The position numbers were made by a program, and so were the translations under genes. The notes beneath the pieces are model-generated. The model was not told the origin of the DNA. It worked only from the letters and a program-made list of their open reading frames with translations, and did not search any database. 49,517 nucleotides of DNA from an uncultured Collinsella sp. (GTDB lineage: Bacteria > Actinomycetota > Coriobacteriia > Coriobacteriales > Coriobacteriaceae): contig CABQJV010000014.1 in NCBI GenBank assembly GCA_902464565.1, positions 1-49,517 of the forward strand, written 5' to 3'. Positions 30,940 through 40,425 of the stretch are shown here, in pieces; positions within the stretch are counted from its first letter, which is position 1; each line of letters opens with the position of its first letter.

Positions 30940-32334
30940 ATGACCCAGGAGACGGTTACGAACGGCACTGAAGCCCTGTTCACTCGCGAAGGCATGCCTC
31001 CCGTTAAGGAAATGATCCCGTGTGCCCTTCAGCACGTACTGGCATCGTTTGCCGGCATCATTACCCCGGCGGTCATCATGGCCGGCGTCTACGGCTTTAA
31101 TAGCCAGCAGAGTACCGACATCATCCAGGTCGCGCTCATTCTTTCGGCGATCGACACGGCTCTTCAGGCCTTCGCTCCCTTCCGTCGCATCGGCGGCGGC
31201 CTGCCCATCGTCATGGGCGTTTCGTTCGCGTTCCTGCCGGCCCTGCAGGCCATGGGTGCCTCGGGCTTTAGCTTTGGTGCGCTGCTGGGTGGCGAGATCG
31301 TCGGCGGCGCCGTCGCTGTCCTCTTTGGTCTGGCCTACAGCAAGATCAAGTGGCTGTTCCCGCCCGTCGTGACCGGTACGGTCATCTTCTCCATCGGCGT
31401 TTCGCTGTATCCCACGGCCGTCAAGTATATGGCCGGCGGTATGGGTACGCCGCTGTGGGGCACCCCGCAGGCCTGGTGCGTCGCTCTTATCACCTTCGCC
31501 GTGGTCTTTGCGCTCGCCAACTTTGGCAAGGGCACGCTCAAGCTGGGATCCGTGTTCTTTGGCATGATCGTTGGCATGATCGTCTCCATCCCCTTTGGCA
31601 TGATCGACTTCTCCAGCGTCGCCACCGCTCAGGTCTTCGCTCTTCCCAAGCTCATGCCCTACGCGCTCGAGTTTGATCCCGAGGTCTGCATTACCCTCGC
31701 CGTCGTGTTCCCCATGGTTGCCATCCAGGTTATCGGTGACGTCTCCGCCGCCTGCCTGGGCTCCATCGACCGTATGCCCACCGAGCGCGAGCTCTCCGGC
31801 GCTATCGTGTCCCAGGGCCTCACCTCTATGGTCGGCGGTCTGCTGGGCGGTCTTCCCACCAGCGCCCTTGGCCAGAACGTGGGCATCATCTGCTCCAACA
31901 AGGTCGTCAACAAGTGGGTCTTTGTGATCATTGCGGCCGTCTTTGCCATCGCCGGTCTGTTCCCGCAGCTCTCTGCCGTCCTTTCCGCTATCCCGCAGCC
32001 CGTCATCGGCGGCGCGACCGTCGGCGTCTTTGGCACCATCACCATGAACGGCGTGCGCATGTTCACCCGCGAGGGCCTCACGCAGCGCACTACCACCATC
32101 GTCGGCACCTCCGTCGTCTTTGGCCTGGGTATCTGGATGGCCAGCGGTTGCCTTGCCGGCGAGGGTATGCCCGCCTGGGTGTCCACCGTCATCGGCTCCA
32201 ATGCCGTAACCCCCACCGCCATCATGGCCATTGTCCTTAACCTGATCCTTCCGCAGACGCCGGTCGTGGCTCAGCACATCGATGCTGCCAAGGACGCTGC
32301 CGTGGATCTGGTCTTGCCCGAGAGCAAGAAGTAA
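30940..32334 (+). CDS. NCS2 family xanthine/uracil permease
   Basis: This 464-residue membrane protein is a nucleobase:cation symporter of the NCS2 family. It has about 12-14 hydrophobic segments, the ALQHVLASFAGIITPAVIMA start, and the signature segment GQNVGII near residue 310. The neighbouring xanthine dehydrogenase-type genes point to xanthine, urate or hypoxanthine as substrate, but the family also moves uracil. ATG at 30940 follows GAGGATTGGTGG. It is the first gene of the purine operon, and a 195-base gap with three hairpins follows before the amidohydrolase. Confidence 0.9.
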   Translation: MTQETVTNGTEALFTREGMPPVKEMIPCALQHVLASFAGIITPAVIMAGVYGFNSQQSTDIIQVALILSAIDTALQAFAPFRRIGGGLPIVMGVSFAFLPALQAMGASGFSFGALLGGEIVGGAVAVLFGLAYSKIKWLFPPVVTGTVIFSIGVSLYPTAVKYMAGGMGTPLWGTPQAWCVALITFAVVFALANFGKGTLKLGSVFFGMIVGMIVSIPFGMIDFSSVATAQVFALPKLMPYALEFDPEVCITLAVVFPMVAIQVIGDVSAACLGSIDRMPTERELSGAIVSQGLTSMVGGLLGGLPTSALGQNVGIICSNKVVNKWVFVIIAAVFAIAGLFPQLSAVLSAIPQPVIGGATVGVFGTITMNGVRMFTREGLTQRTTTIVGTSVVFGLGIWMASGCLAGEGMPAWVSTVIGSNAVTPTAIMAIVLNLILPQTPVVAQHIDAAKDAAVDLVLPESKK

Positions 32335-32351
32335 CCAATTCGGTGCTATTC

Positions 32352-32430
32352 GTCGGCGGACGCATCGCCTCGTCCGCCGACGCCATGCGGCACCAAGCCG
32401 CACTTCAAAGGGTTTGTCCCTTTGGTGAAG
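32352..32430 (+). promoter_or_regulatory. Three consecutive hairpins between permease and amidohydrolase genes
   Basis: GTCGGCGGACG (32352-32362) pairs with CGTCCGCCGAC (32371-32381). TGCGGC (32386-32391) pairs with GCCGCA (32397-32402). AAAGGG pairs with CCCTTT near 32407-32423. No T run follows, so the group may stabilise or process the mRNA or attenuate transcription. Confidence 0.45.
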
Positions 32431-32529
32431 CGTTGACGGGAGAGGGCCCGTTTCCGGTGTAGGCCGGCGCTTCGCACTCCGCCATGTCAGAGGTGTCAAA
32501 CCCCGCCTCTGATGTTGAAGGGAGCATCC

Positions 32530-33885
32530 ATGCTTCTGGTCGCTAACGGTTCCGTCTTTACCCGCAACGCTCAGACCCCGTTTATTCCAAACGGTGCGGT
32601 CGCCATTGACGGAGATACGATCGTCGAAGTGGGCCCCGAGCGCGAGCTCAAGGCCAAGTACCCGGATGCCGAGTACGTCGATGCCCAGGGCAACCTCATC
32701 ATGCCCGGACTCATCAACTGCCACACCCACATCTACTCGGGTCTGGCCCGCGGCCTTGCCATTAAGGGCTGCAACCCCACCAACTTCTTGGAGAATCTCG
32801 AGCAGCAGTGGTGGAAGATCGACGACAACCTGACGCTCGACGGCACCAAGGCCAGCGCCTATGCTACGATTTTGGACTCCATCCGTGATGGCGTCACCAC
32901 GATCTTCGATCACCATGCGAGCTTCTGCGAGATTCCGGGAAGCCTCTTTACCATTAAGGATGCAGCTCAGGAGCTGGGCATGCGTTCGTGCCTGTGCTAC
33001 GAGGTCTCCGATCGCCGCGGCCAGGAAAAGTGCGACCAGGCCATTGCCGAGAACGCCGAATTTGCCCAGTGGGCCGCCAAGGAGCGTCGCGATAACGACA
33101 ACCACATGATCGCCGCCATGTTTGGCGGACATGCTACCTTTACGCTTTCGGACGAGACCATGGATAAGATGGCCGAGGCCAACAACGGCCTGACCGGCTT
33201 CCACATCCATGTGTGCGAGGGCATGAACGACGTGTGGGACTCCCGCCTCAACCGCGGTGGCATCAGCCCCGTCGAGCGCCTGCTGCAGCACAACCTGCTG
33301 GGTCCCGACACCATGCTGGGCCACTGCATCCACGTGACGCCTGCCGAGATGGATATCGTCAAGGAGTCCGGCACTTGGCTGGTCAACAACCCCGAATCCA
33401 ATATGGGAAACGCCGTGGGCTGCGCCCCCGTGCTCGAGTTCTTCCGCCGCGGCATCCCCGTGTGCATGGGCACCGACGCCTACACCCACGATATGCTCGA
33501 GAGCCTTAAGGTCTTCCTGATTATTCAGCGCCACAACGCCGCCATGCCCAACGTGGGCTGGTGCGAGGCCATGACGATGCTGTTCGAGAACAACGCCAAG
33601 ATGGCGAGCAAGTACTTCGATCGCAAGCTCGGTGTGCTCGAGGCCGGCGCTGCCGCCGACGTTATCGTTATGGACTACAAGCCCTTTACGCCGCTGAGCG
33701 AGGAGAATATCGACGGCCACATGCTCTTTGGCATGATGGGCAAAAACTGCCGCACCACCATCATCAACGGCCGCGTCCTGTACAAGGATCGCGAGTTCGT
33801 TGGCATTGATGAGGACAAGATCAACGCGTGGACCATGGCCGAGTCCAAGAAGCTCTGGAGCACGCTCAACGATCGCACCTACTAA
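32530..33885 (+). CDS. ssnA: SsnA-like amidohydrolase
   Basis: This 451-residue amidohydrolase-superfamily enzyme has the metal site NCHTHIY (His65, His67), a further HIHVCEG region (His225, His227, Glu230), GHCIHV near 264 and catalytic Asp316 in GTDAY. The family hydrolyses amino or amide groups on purine-like rings. E. coli ssnA lies with ygfK and xdhD, as here, and a uric-acid/purine breakdown role has been reported for this gene set in gut bacteria. The exact reaction is not known to me. ATG at 32530 follows GAAGGGAGCATCC. YgfK follows 149 bases later. Confidence 0.88.
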   Translation: MLLVANGSVFTRNAQTPFIPNGAVAIDGDTIVEVGPERELKAKYPDAEYVDAQGNLIMPGLINCHTHIYSGLARGLAIKGCNPTNFLENLEQQWWKIDDNLTLDGTKASAYATILDSIRDGVTTIFDHHASFCEIPGSLFTIKDAAQELGMRSCLCYEVSDRRGQEKCDQAIAENAEFAQWAAKERRDNDNHMIAAMFGGHATFTLSDETMDKMAEANNGLTGFHIHVCEGMNDVWDSRLNRGGISPVERLLQHNLLGPDTMLGHCIHVTPAEMDIVKESGTWLVNNPESNMGNAVGCAPVLEFFRRGIPVCMGTDAYTHDMLESLKVFLIIQRHNAAMPNVGWCEAMTMLFENNAKMASKYFDRKLGVLEAGAAADVIVMDYKPFTPLSEENIDGHMLFGMMGKNCRTTIINGRVLYKDREFVGIDEDKINAWTMAESKKLWSTLNDRTY

Positions 33886-34034
33886 TTCACAAGTAGATTC
33901 GCGCGCGTCGGATGTTTCGCCACATCCGGCGCGCGCATAGGCGGCCTCCGCGGGGTCGCCGGCGCTGTGCTAGCGCTACACCGTATTTGCGCCCGCCGCG
34001 CGGTCTCGCCGGGCGTTACAGAGAGGAACTCATT

Positions 34035-37034
34035 ATGAGCGACATCATGAGGCCGATCCCGTTTTCGCAGCTGATGAACTGGATCATCGAGGAGCACAAG
34101 ACTCAGGGCGCCGTCTTTGGCGTGCGCAAGATGGTCACGACCAACCAGGAGGGCGCGCTTCCCATTTTTGACGAGCGCATCGAGACTCCGTTTGGCCCGG
34201 CCGCCGGTCCCAATACGCAGTTGGCCCAGAACATCGTGGCATCCTACGTGGCCGGTTCCCGCTTCTTTGAGCTCAAGACCGTTCAGGTTATGGACGGCGA
34301 GGAGCTCTCCAAGTGTGTCAACAAGCCCTGCATTGTGGCGCAGGACGAGTGCTACAACTGCGAGTGGTCGACCGAGCTCGAGGTTCCGCAGGCTTTTGCC
34401 GAGTACGTGAAGGCATGGTTTGCCTGCCACCTGATCGCTCGCGAGTACGGCCTGGGCAGCCCGGACGGCTTTGTCTTCAACATGTCCGTGGGTTATGACC
34501 TGGAGGGCATCAAGAGCCCCAAGGTCGACGCCTACATCGAGGGCATGAAGGACGCCAGCGGCTCCGACGTCTGGAACGAGTGCCGCGCATGGGCGCTCGC
34601 CAACCTGGACAAGTTTGAGCATGTCGACGCCGCGTTTGTCGAGTCCATCCCGGCACGCGTCTCCAACTCCATCACCGAGTCTACCCTGCACGGCTGCCCG
34701 CCCGCCGAGATCGAGCGCATCGCGACCTACCTCATCACCGAGAAGGGCCTCAACACCTACATCAAGTGCAACCCCACGCTGCTGGGCTATGAGTTTGCAC
34801 GTCAGCGCCTCAACGAGCTGGGCTTTGACTACATCGTCTTCGACGATACGCACTTCCGCGAGGACCTGCAGTGGGCCGACGCCGTGCCCATGTTCGAGCG
34901 CCTGATTGCCCTGTGCGCCGAGCGCGGCCTGGAGTTTGGCGTCAAGCTCACCAACACCTTCCCCGTCGACGTGACGAGGAACGAGCTGCCTTCCACCGAG
35001 ATGTACATGTCCGGCCGTTCGCTGTTCTCGCTGACCATCGAGGCTGCCCGTCGCATTACCGAGCAGTTCGATGGCAAGCTGCGCATCAGCTACTCCGGCG
35101 GTGCTACGGTCTACAACATCCGCGCCCTGTACGATGCCGGCATTTGGCCCGTCACCCTGGCGACCGACGTGCTCAAGCCCGGTGGCTACGAGCGCTTTAG
35201 CCAGATGGCCGGCGAGTTTACCGACCTGGATGGCAAGCCGTTCGCGGGTGTCTCTCTCGAGGCTGTGACTGCGATCCAGACCGACTCACTCACCAACCCG
35301 CTCTACAAGAAGCCGCTGCGTCCGCTGCCCGACCGCAAGGTCGCCGGCAAGAGCCCTCTTTCCGATTGCTTTACCACGCCGTGCCGCACGAGCTGCCCCA
35401 TCCAGCAGGATATTCCCGCCTACCTGGCGGCCATTGACGAGGGCCGCTACGAGGACGCACTCAACATCATCATCGAGCGCAACGCCCTGCCGTTCATTAC
35501 CGGCACCATCTGCCCGCATCCCTGCGGCCGTGCCTGCGAGCGTGCGTTCTACGAGCCCGAGGGCGCCCAGATTCGCGCCAGCAAGCTCAAGGCCGCCCGC
35601 GAGGCCATGACCGCCGTGCTGCCCAAGCTGCGCGCCCAGGCCATCGCCAACGACGGCGAGCGCAACGTTGCCGTTATCGGCGGCGGCCCGGCCGGCCTGG
35701 CGACGGCGTTCTTCCTGACGCGTGCCGGCGTGCCCGTCACCATCTTTGAGGCCCGCGATTCGCTCGGCGGCGTGGCCCGTCACGTGATTCCCGAGTTCCG
35801 TATCGCGAGCGACGATATCTCCCACGATGCCGAGCTCTGCCTAGCCTTTGGCGCCAAGGTGCAGCTCAACGCTCGCGTTGATTCCATTGACGAGCTCAAG
35901 GACCAGGGCTTTACCGACGTGGTCGTGGCCACCGGTGCCTGGATGCCCGGCTCTGCGGGCCTGGGCGAGGGCGCCGAGCTCGACGTGCTGGAGTTCCTCG
36001 AGGCCGCCAAGAAGGGCGAGAAGCTCGAGCTGGGCGAGGACGTCGTGGTCATTGGCGCCGGCAACACCGCCATGGACGCGGCCCGCGTGGCCAAGCGCCT
36101 GGCCGGCGTGAAGAACGTGCGCCTGGTCTACCGCCGCACCAAGAAGCAGATGCCCGCCGATGAGGAAGAGCTCGATCTTGCTCTTGCCGACGGCGTTGAG
36201 TTCTGCGAGCTGCTGGCACCTAAGGCACTCAACGGCGCCGTGCTGACCTGCGATGTTATGGAGCTTGGCGAGCCGGATGCAAGCGGCCGCCGCAGCCCCG
36301 TCGCCACGGGCGAGACTGTTGAGCTTCCCGCCACCACGGTGATCTGCGCCGTGGGCGAGGGCATCGACGCCAGCCTGTACGATGCCGCGGGCGTCGAGCA
36401 CGACCGTCGCGGCCGCCTTGCCGCTACCTCCACCGGCGTCGAGGGCGTCTGGGCTGCGGGCGACTGCCGCCGCGGTCCTGCCACCGTGGTCGAGGCTATC
36501 GCCGATGCCGCCGAGGTCGCCCGTGCCATCGCCGACGTGGACTTTAACAAGTACGCCGACTGCAACGAGCAGGCCGGCCGCGAGGACACTTGCTACGAGC
36601 GCAAGGGGTCGCTGTGCCGCGACAAGCGCAACTGCACCAAGACCCGCTGCCTGGGCTGCGGCTCGGTGTGCGAGGTCTGCTGCGACGTGTGCCCCAACCG
36701 CGCCAACGTGGCAATTAAGGTGCCGGGCCTGGCCAAGCATCAGGTCGTCCATGTCGACGGCATGTGCAATGAGTGCGGCAACTGCGCCGTGTTCTGCCCT
36801 TACCAGGAGGGTCGTCCCCACAAGGACAAGCTCACCCTGTTCTGGAGCGAGGAGGACATGGAGAACTCCGAGAACGAGGGCTTCCTGGCCGTGGACGAGG
36901 ACCACTTTAAGGTTCGCGTCGCCGGCACGGTCCGCACCGTCTCGGTCGATGCCGTCAACACCGGTCTTCCCGAGGCCGTCCGCCTGACCATCAGGGCTGT
37001 GCGCGACAACTATTCGTACCTTCTTAAGAAATAG
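34035..37034 (+). CDS. ygfK: YgfK-type iron-sulfur flavoprotein oxidoreductase
   Basis: Often annotated as a putative selenate reductase subunit, YgfK is now tied to anaerobic purine use. In its 999 residues the first 420 resemble the dihydroorotate/dihydropyrimidine dehydrogenase barrel. A cysteine linker follows (about 444-510, with CRTSC and CPHPCGRAC). The FAD/NAD(P) module with GGGPAG near 549 and GAGNTAMDAARVAK near 673 comes next, and at the C-terminus are two 4Fe-4S motifs (CLGCGSVCEVCCDVCP near 871; CNECGNCAVFCP near 912). The ATG at 34035 follows AGAGAGGAACTCATT. It probably passes electrons between NAD(P)H and the hydroxylase. Confidence 0.9.
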   Translation: MSDIMRPIPFSQLMNWIIEEHKTQGAVFGVRKMVTTNQEGALPIFDERIETPFGPAAGPNTQLAQNIVASYVAGSRFFELKTVQVMDGEELSKCVNKPCIVAQDECYNCEWSTELEVPQAFAEYVKAWFACHLIAREYGLGSPDGFVFNMSVGYDLEGIKSPKVDAYIEGMKDASGSDVWNECRAWALANLDKFEHVDAAFVESIPARVSNSITESTLHGCPPAEIERIATYLITEKGLNTYIKCNPTLLGYEFARQRLNELGFDYIVFDDTHFREDLQWADAVPMFERLIALCAERGLEFGVKLTNTFPVDVTRNELPSTEMYMSGRSLFSLTIEAARRITEQFDGKLRISYSGGATVYNIRALYDAGIWPVTLATDVLKPGGYERFSQMAGEFTDLDGKPFAGVSLEAVTAIQTDSLTNPLYKKPLRPLPDRKVAGKSPLSDCFTTPCRTSCPIQQDIPAYLAAIDEGRYEDALNIIIERNALPFITGTICPHPCGRACERAFYEPEGAQIRASKLKAAREAMTAVLPKLRAQAIANDGERNVAVIGGGPAGLATAFFLTRAGVPVTIFEARDSLGGVARHVIPEFRIASDDISHDAELCLAFGAKVQLNARVDSIDELKDQGFTDVVVATGAWMPGSAGLGEGAELDVLEFLEAAKKGEKLELGEDVVVIGAGNTAMDAARVAKRLAGVKNVRLVYRRTKKQMPADEEELDLALADGVEFCELLAPKALNGAVLTCDVMELGEPDASGRRSPVATGETVELPATTVICAVGEGIDASLYDAAGVEHDRRGRLAATSTGVEGVWAAGDCRRGPATVVEAIADAAEVARAIADVDFNKYADCNEQAGREDTCYERKGSLCRDKRNCTKTRCLGCGSVCEVCCDVCPNRANVAIKVPGLAKHQVVHVDGMCNECGNCAVFCPYQEGRPHKDKLTLFWSEEDMENSENEGFLAVDEDHFKVRVAGTVRTVSVDAVNTGLPEAVRLTIRAVRDNYSYLLKK

Positions 37035-37045
37035 GCGAGTCTCTT

Positions 37046-37525
37046 ATGGCCAAATCCATTCAACATAACGTGGCCTACGTTGCCTGCGGAAGCGGTTGCG
37101 CCTCCGCAGGCGGCGACGCCCACTGCAGCGAAGGCTGCATTGGCTGTGGCGCCTGCGTCACGGCCTGCCCCCACGGCGCCATTGCGCTGGTCGATGGCAT
37201 CGCCCGCGTGGACCGCTCCAAGTGCACGGGCTGTGGCCTGTGCGGCATGGCGTGCCCGCAGCGCGTGATTGCCTTCGTCCCCGGCTACCAGAACATCCTG
37301 GTGCGCTGCAACAACACCGATAAGGGCGCCATTGCGCGCAAGATCTGCGACACCAGCTGCATCGGTTGCGGCATGTGCGCCAAAAAGTGCCCTGCCGGCG
37401 CTATCCGCATCGAGGACAACTGCGCCCATATCGACGGCACGGACTGCCTGTCGTGCGGCATGTGCGCCGTCGTCTGCCCGCATGGCGCCATCCACGACCG
37501 CACCGGTATCGCCGCCGGCGTGTAG
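37046..37525 (+). CDS. Polyferredoxin (multiple 4Fe-4S, RnfB-like)
   Basis: The 159-residue protein carries four CxxCxxCxxxCP motifs, beginning CIGCGACVTACP, CTGCGLCGMACP, CIGCGMCAKKCP and CLSCGMCAVVCP, enough for four 4Fe-4S clusters, plus extra cysteines near the N-terminus. No other domain is seen. Arrangement resembles the ferredoxin part of RnfB. It lies 11 bases after ygfK and 12 before the hydroxylase gene, so it is very likely the electron carrier between them. ATG at 37046 follows a weak site. Confidence 0.88.
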   Translation: MAKSIQHNVAYVACGSGCASAGGDAHCSEGCIGCGACVTACPHGAIALVDGIARVDRSKCTGCGLCGMACPQRVIAFVPGYQNILVRCNNTDKGAIARKICDTSCIGCGMCAKKCPAGAIRIEDNCAHIDGTDCLSCGMCAVVCPHGAIHDRTGIAAGV

Positions 37526-37537
37526 AAGGGAATCACC

Positions 37538-40315
37538 ATGGCACAGGAATTCACTTTTACCGTTAACGGCGTCGAGCACACGACGACCCAAAACAAACCG
37601 CTGCTGCGCTATCTGCGCGACGACCTGCACATTCACTCCGCCAAGGACGGCTGCTCCGAGGGCGCCTGCGGCACCTGCACCATCCATGTGGACGGTGCGG
37701 CCGTCAAGGCGTGCGTGCTGACCACCGCCCTTGCCGCCGGCCGCGACATCGTGACTGTCGAGGGCCTGCCCGAGAACGTGCGCGAGGCCTTTGTGTACGC
37801 CTTTGGCGCCGTGGGCGCCGTGCAGTGCGGCTTTTGTATCCCCGGTATGGTCATGGCGGGTGCAGCGCTCATCGCCGAGGATCCCGAGCCTACCGAGGAG
37901 CAGATCAAGTACGCCATCCGCGGCAATGTTTGCCGCTGCACCGGCTACAAAAAGATTATCGAGGGCATTGCGCTGGCCGCTGCGGTGCTCCGCGGCGAAA
38001 AGCAGATCGACGAGGATCTGGAGCGCGGCGACGACTACGGCGTGGGCAAGCGCGCCTTCCGTATTGACGTGCGCAAGAAGGTGCTCGGCGAGGGCAAGTA
38101 CCCCGACGACATCGACGAGATCGACCAGCCGGGCCTGACCTACGCCAGCGCCGTGCGCTCCAAGTATCCGCGTGCCCGCGTGCTCTCCATCGATACCTCC
38201 AAGGCCGAGGCCCTACCCGGTGTGGTTGGCATCCTGCGCGCCGAGGACGTGCCGGTCAACCAGGTCGGCCACCTTATCCAGGACTGGGACGTCATGATCG
38301 CCCAGGGCGACATCACCCGCTGCGTGGGCGATGCCATCGTGCTGGTGGTTGCCGAGGACGAGGCGACGCTCGAGAAGGCCAAGAAGCTCGTAAAGATTGA
38401 TTGCGAGCCGCTGGAGCCCGTGCGCAACATCGCCGAGGCCAGGTCTGCCGACGCCCCGCGCCTGCACGACAGCTTCTTTGCCTTTGGCAACACGGTGGAG
38501 CTCAAGGACAACGTGTGCCAGAGCCGTCACGTGACGCGCGGTGACGCCGCCAAGGCGCTGGCAGAGAGCGCGTTTACCGTGACGCAGCGCTTTACCACGC
38601 CCTTTACCGAGCATGCCTTCTTGGAGCCCGAGTGCGCCGTTGCCTTCCCGTACAAGAATGGCGTCAAGGTGCAGTCGACCGACCAGGGCGCCTACGACAC
38701 GCGCAAAGAGTGCGCTCACATGTTTGGCTGGGATAGCGAGCCCGAGCGCGTGGTCGTCGAGAGCATGCTCGTGGGTGGCGGCTTTGGCGGCAAGGAGGAC
38801 GTGTCCATCCAGCACTTGGCCGCGCTCGCCGCATATAAGTTCCAGCGTCCTGTGAAGTGTAAGCTCACGCGTGCCGAGTCGCTCGCTTTCCATCCCAAGC
38901 GTCACGCCATGGACGGCACCTTTACACTGGGCTGCGACGCCGAGGGCAACTTTACCGGCCTGGATTGCGAGATCAACTTTGATACCGGCGCCTACGCGTC
39001 GCTGTGCGGCCCGGTGCTCGAGCGCGCCTGTACGCATGCCGTCGGCCCCTACAAGTACCAGAACACCGACATTCGCGGCTTTGGCTACTACACCAACAAC
39101 CCGCCCGCCGGTGCGTACCGCGGCTTTGGCGTTTGCCAGTCCGAGTTTGCGCTCGAGAGCCTGATCGACCTGCTGGCCGAGAAGGTCGGCCTGGATCCGT
39201 GGGAGATCCGCTACCGTAACGCCATCGAGCCGGGCGAGGTTTTGCCCAACGGCCAGATTGCCGATTGCTCCACGGCACTGAAGGAGACGCTGCTCGAGGT
39301 CAAGGATGCCTACTACGCGCATCCCGGACACGCCGGTATCGCCTGCGCCATGAAGAACGCCGGCGTGGGCGTGGGCCTGCCCGATGCCGGCCGCTGCAAG
39401 ATCCGCGTCGAGGATGGCCGCGCCGTGGTCTACGCCGCCACGTCCGACATCGGCCAGGGCTGCAACACGGTCTTTTTGCAGGACGTTGCCGAGGCCTGCG
39501 GTCTGCCGCTGAGCTGCATTGCCAATGGCGAGTGCTCCACCGAGAACGCTCCCGACTCCGGCACCACGTCTGGCTCGCGTCAGACGGTCGTGACCGGCGA
39601 GGCCGTGCGCGGTGCCGCCTTCCTGCTGCGCGATGCCATGCTTGACATCGAGGCCGGCAAGCCCGCACCCGATACTCCCGTGAGCGCGCATGGCGACGGC
39701 GTCAAGATTGAGTACGACGACGGTCGCGCCTATCAGCTGCGCACGCAGGAGCTCGTCGCCGGCCAGGGTATGCATCCTCAGGATCCCGCGGCTGCCATCA
39801 AGGCGCTCGAGGGATGCGAGTTTGGCTACGTGTACCTGGAGCCGACCGACAAGCTGGGCGCCGACGTTCCCAACCCCAAGAGCCACATCTGCTACGGGTT
39901 TGCCACGCATGTGGTCATTCTGGATGATGACGGCCGCGTGAGCGAGGTCTATGCCGCGCACGATTCCGGCAAGGTGGTCAACCCCATCTCCATCCAGGGT
40001 CAGATCGAAGGCGGCGTGCTCATGGGTATGGGCTATGCGCTTACCGAGGACTGGCCGCTCAAGGACTGCGTACCCCAGGCAAGGTACGGTACGCTCGGGC
40101 TGTTCCGTGCGCCCGAGATTCCGAATATCCACGCCATCTACGTGGAGAAGGACGAGCTGTTGCCCGTGGCATACGGCGGCAAGGGCATCGGTGAGATCGC
40201 AACGATTCCCACGGCGCCCGCCGTACAGAACGCCTATCGCGCATTCGACGGCAAGCTGCGTCCGGATCTGCCCATGGTGGATACGCCGTACAGCCGCGTT
40301 CGCAACCGCGGGTAG
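37538..40315 (+). CDS. Xanthine dehydrogenase-type molybdenum hydroxylase, 2Fe-2S and Mo domains fused (XdhD-like)
   Basis: Residues 1-160 hold two 2Fe-2S clusters (C39, C44, C47, C59; and C97, C100, C132, C134). Residues about 165-925 are the molybdopterin domain, with VGGGFGGKEDV near 410, AYRGFGVCQ near 527 and GGKGIGE with Glu886 as the catalytic base. No FAD domain is attached, unlike classical XDH. The 2Fe-2S/Mo fusion of about 925 residues, next to ssnA and ygfK, is that of the selenium-dependent xanthine dehydrogenase family (E. coli XdhD); selenium there is a cofactor, not selenocysteine. It hydroxylates purines. Maturation genes (yqeB, yqeC, mocA) are not in the window. Confidence 0.9.
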   Translation: MAQEFTFTVNGVEHTTTQNKPLLRYLRDDLHIHSAKDGCSEGACGTCTIHVDGAAVKACVLTTALAAGRDIVTVEGLPENVREAFVYAFGAVGAVQCGFCIPGMVMAGAALIAEDPEPTEEQIKYAIRGNVCRCTGYKKIIEGIALAAAVLRGEKQIDEDLERGDDYGVGKRAFRIDVRKKVLGEGKYPDDIDEIDQPGLTYASAVRSKYPRARVLSIDTSKAEALPGVVGILRAEDVPVNQVGHLIQDWDVMIAQGDITRCVGDAIVLVVAEDEATLEKAKKLVKIDCEPLEPVRNIAEARSADAPRLHDSFFAFGNTVELKDNVCQSRHVTRGDAAKALAESAFTVTQRFTTPFTEHAFLEPECAVAFPYKNGVKVQSTDQGAYDTRKECAHMFGWDSEPERVVVESMLVGGGFGGKEDVSIQHLAALAAYKFQRPVKCKLTRAESLAFHPKRHAMDGTFTLGCDAEGNFTGLDCEINFDTGAYASLCGPVLERACTHAVGPYKYQNTDIRGFGYYTNNPPAGAYRGFGVCQSEFALESLIDLLAEKVGLDPWEIRYRNAIEPGEVLPNGQIADCSTALKETLLEVKDAYYAHPGHAGIACAMKNAGVGVGLPDAGRCKIRVEDGRAVVYAATSDIGQGCNTVFLQDVAEACGLPLSCIANGECSTENAPDSGTTSGSRQTVVTGEAVRGAAFLLRDAMLDIEAGKPAPDTPVSAHGDGVKIEYDDGRAYQLRTQELVAGQGMHPQDPAAAIKALEGCEFGYVYLEPTDKLGADVPNPKSHICYGFATHVVILDDDGRVSEVYAAHDSGKVVNPISIQGQIEGGVLMGMGYALTEDWPLKDCVPQARYGTLGLFRAPEIPNIHAIYVEKDELLPVAYGGKGIGEIATIPTAPAVQNAYRAFDGKLRPDLPMVDTPYSRVRNRG

Positions 40316-40384
40316 GGTGGGGTGCGGACGACCATTGCTGATGGGCTGTTCGCGCTCAACATCAACTGTATATGCTGCGCCTTT

Positions 40385-40420
40385 GGCCCCAGCTCCATCG
40401 CGAGCCGGGGCCCTTTGTTT
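40385..40420 (+). terminator. Terminator after the xanthine dehydrogenase gene
   Basis: GGCCCC-AGCTC pairs with GAGC-GGGGCC (40385-40412), followed by CTTTGTTT. Confidence 0.88.
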
Positions 40421-40425
40421 GGAGT

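Noticed and set aside
30901..33720. 939-codon minus-strand frame across permease and ssnA
   Set aside because: It spans two real genes and their intergenic hairpins; composition is typical of a shadow.
37538..40315. Selenocysteine codon in the hydroxylase
   Set aside because: The frame has no internal TGA; selenium in this family is a bound cofactor atom.
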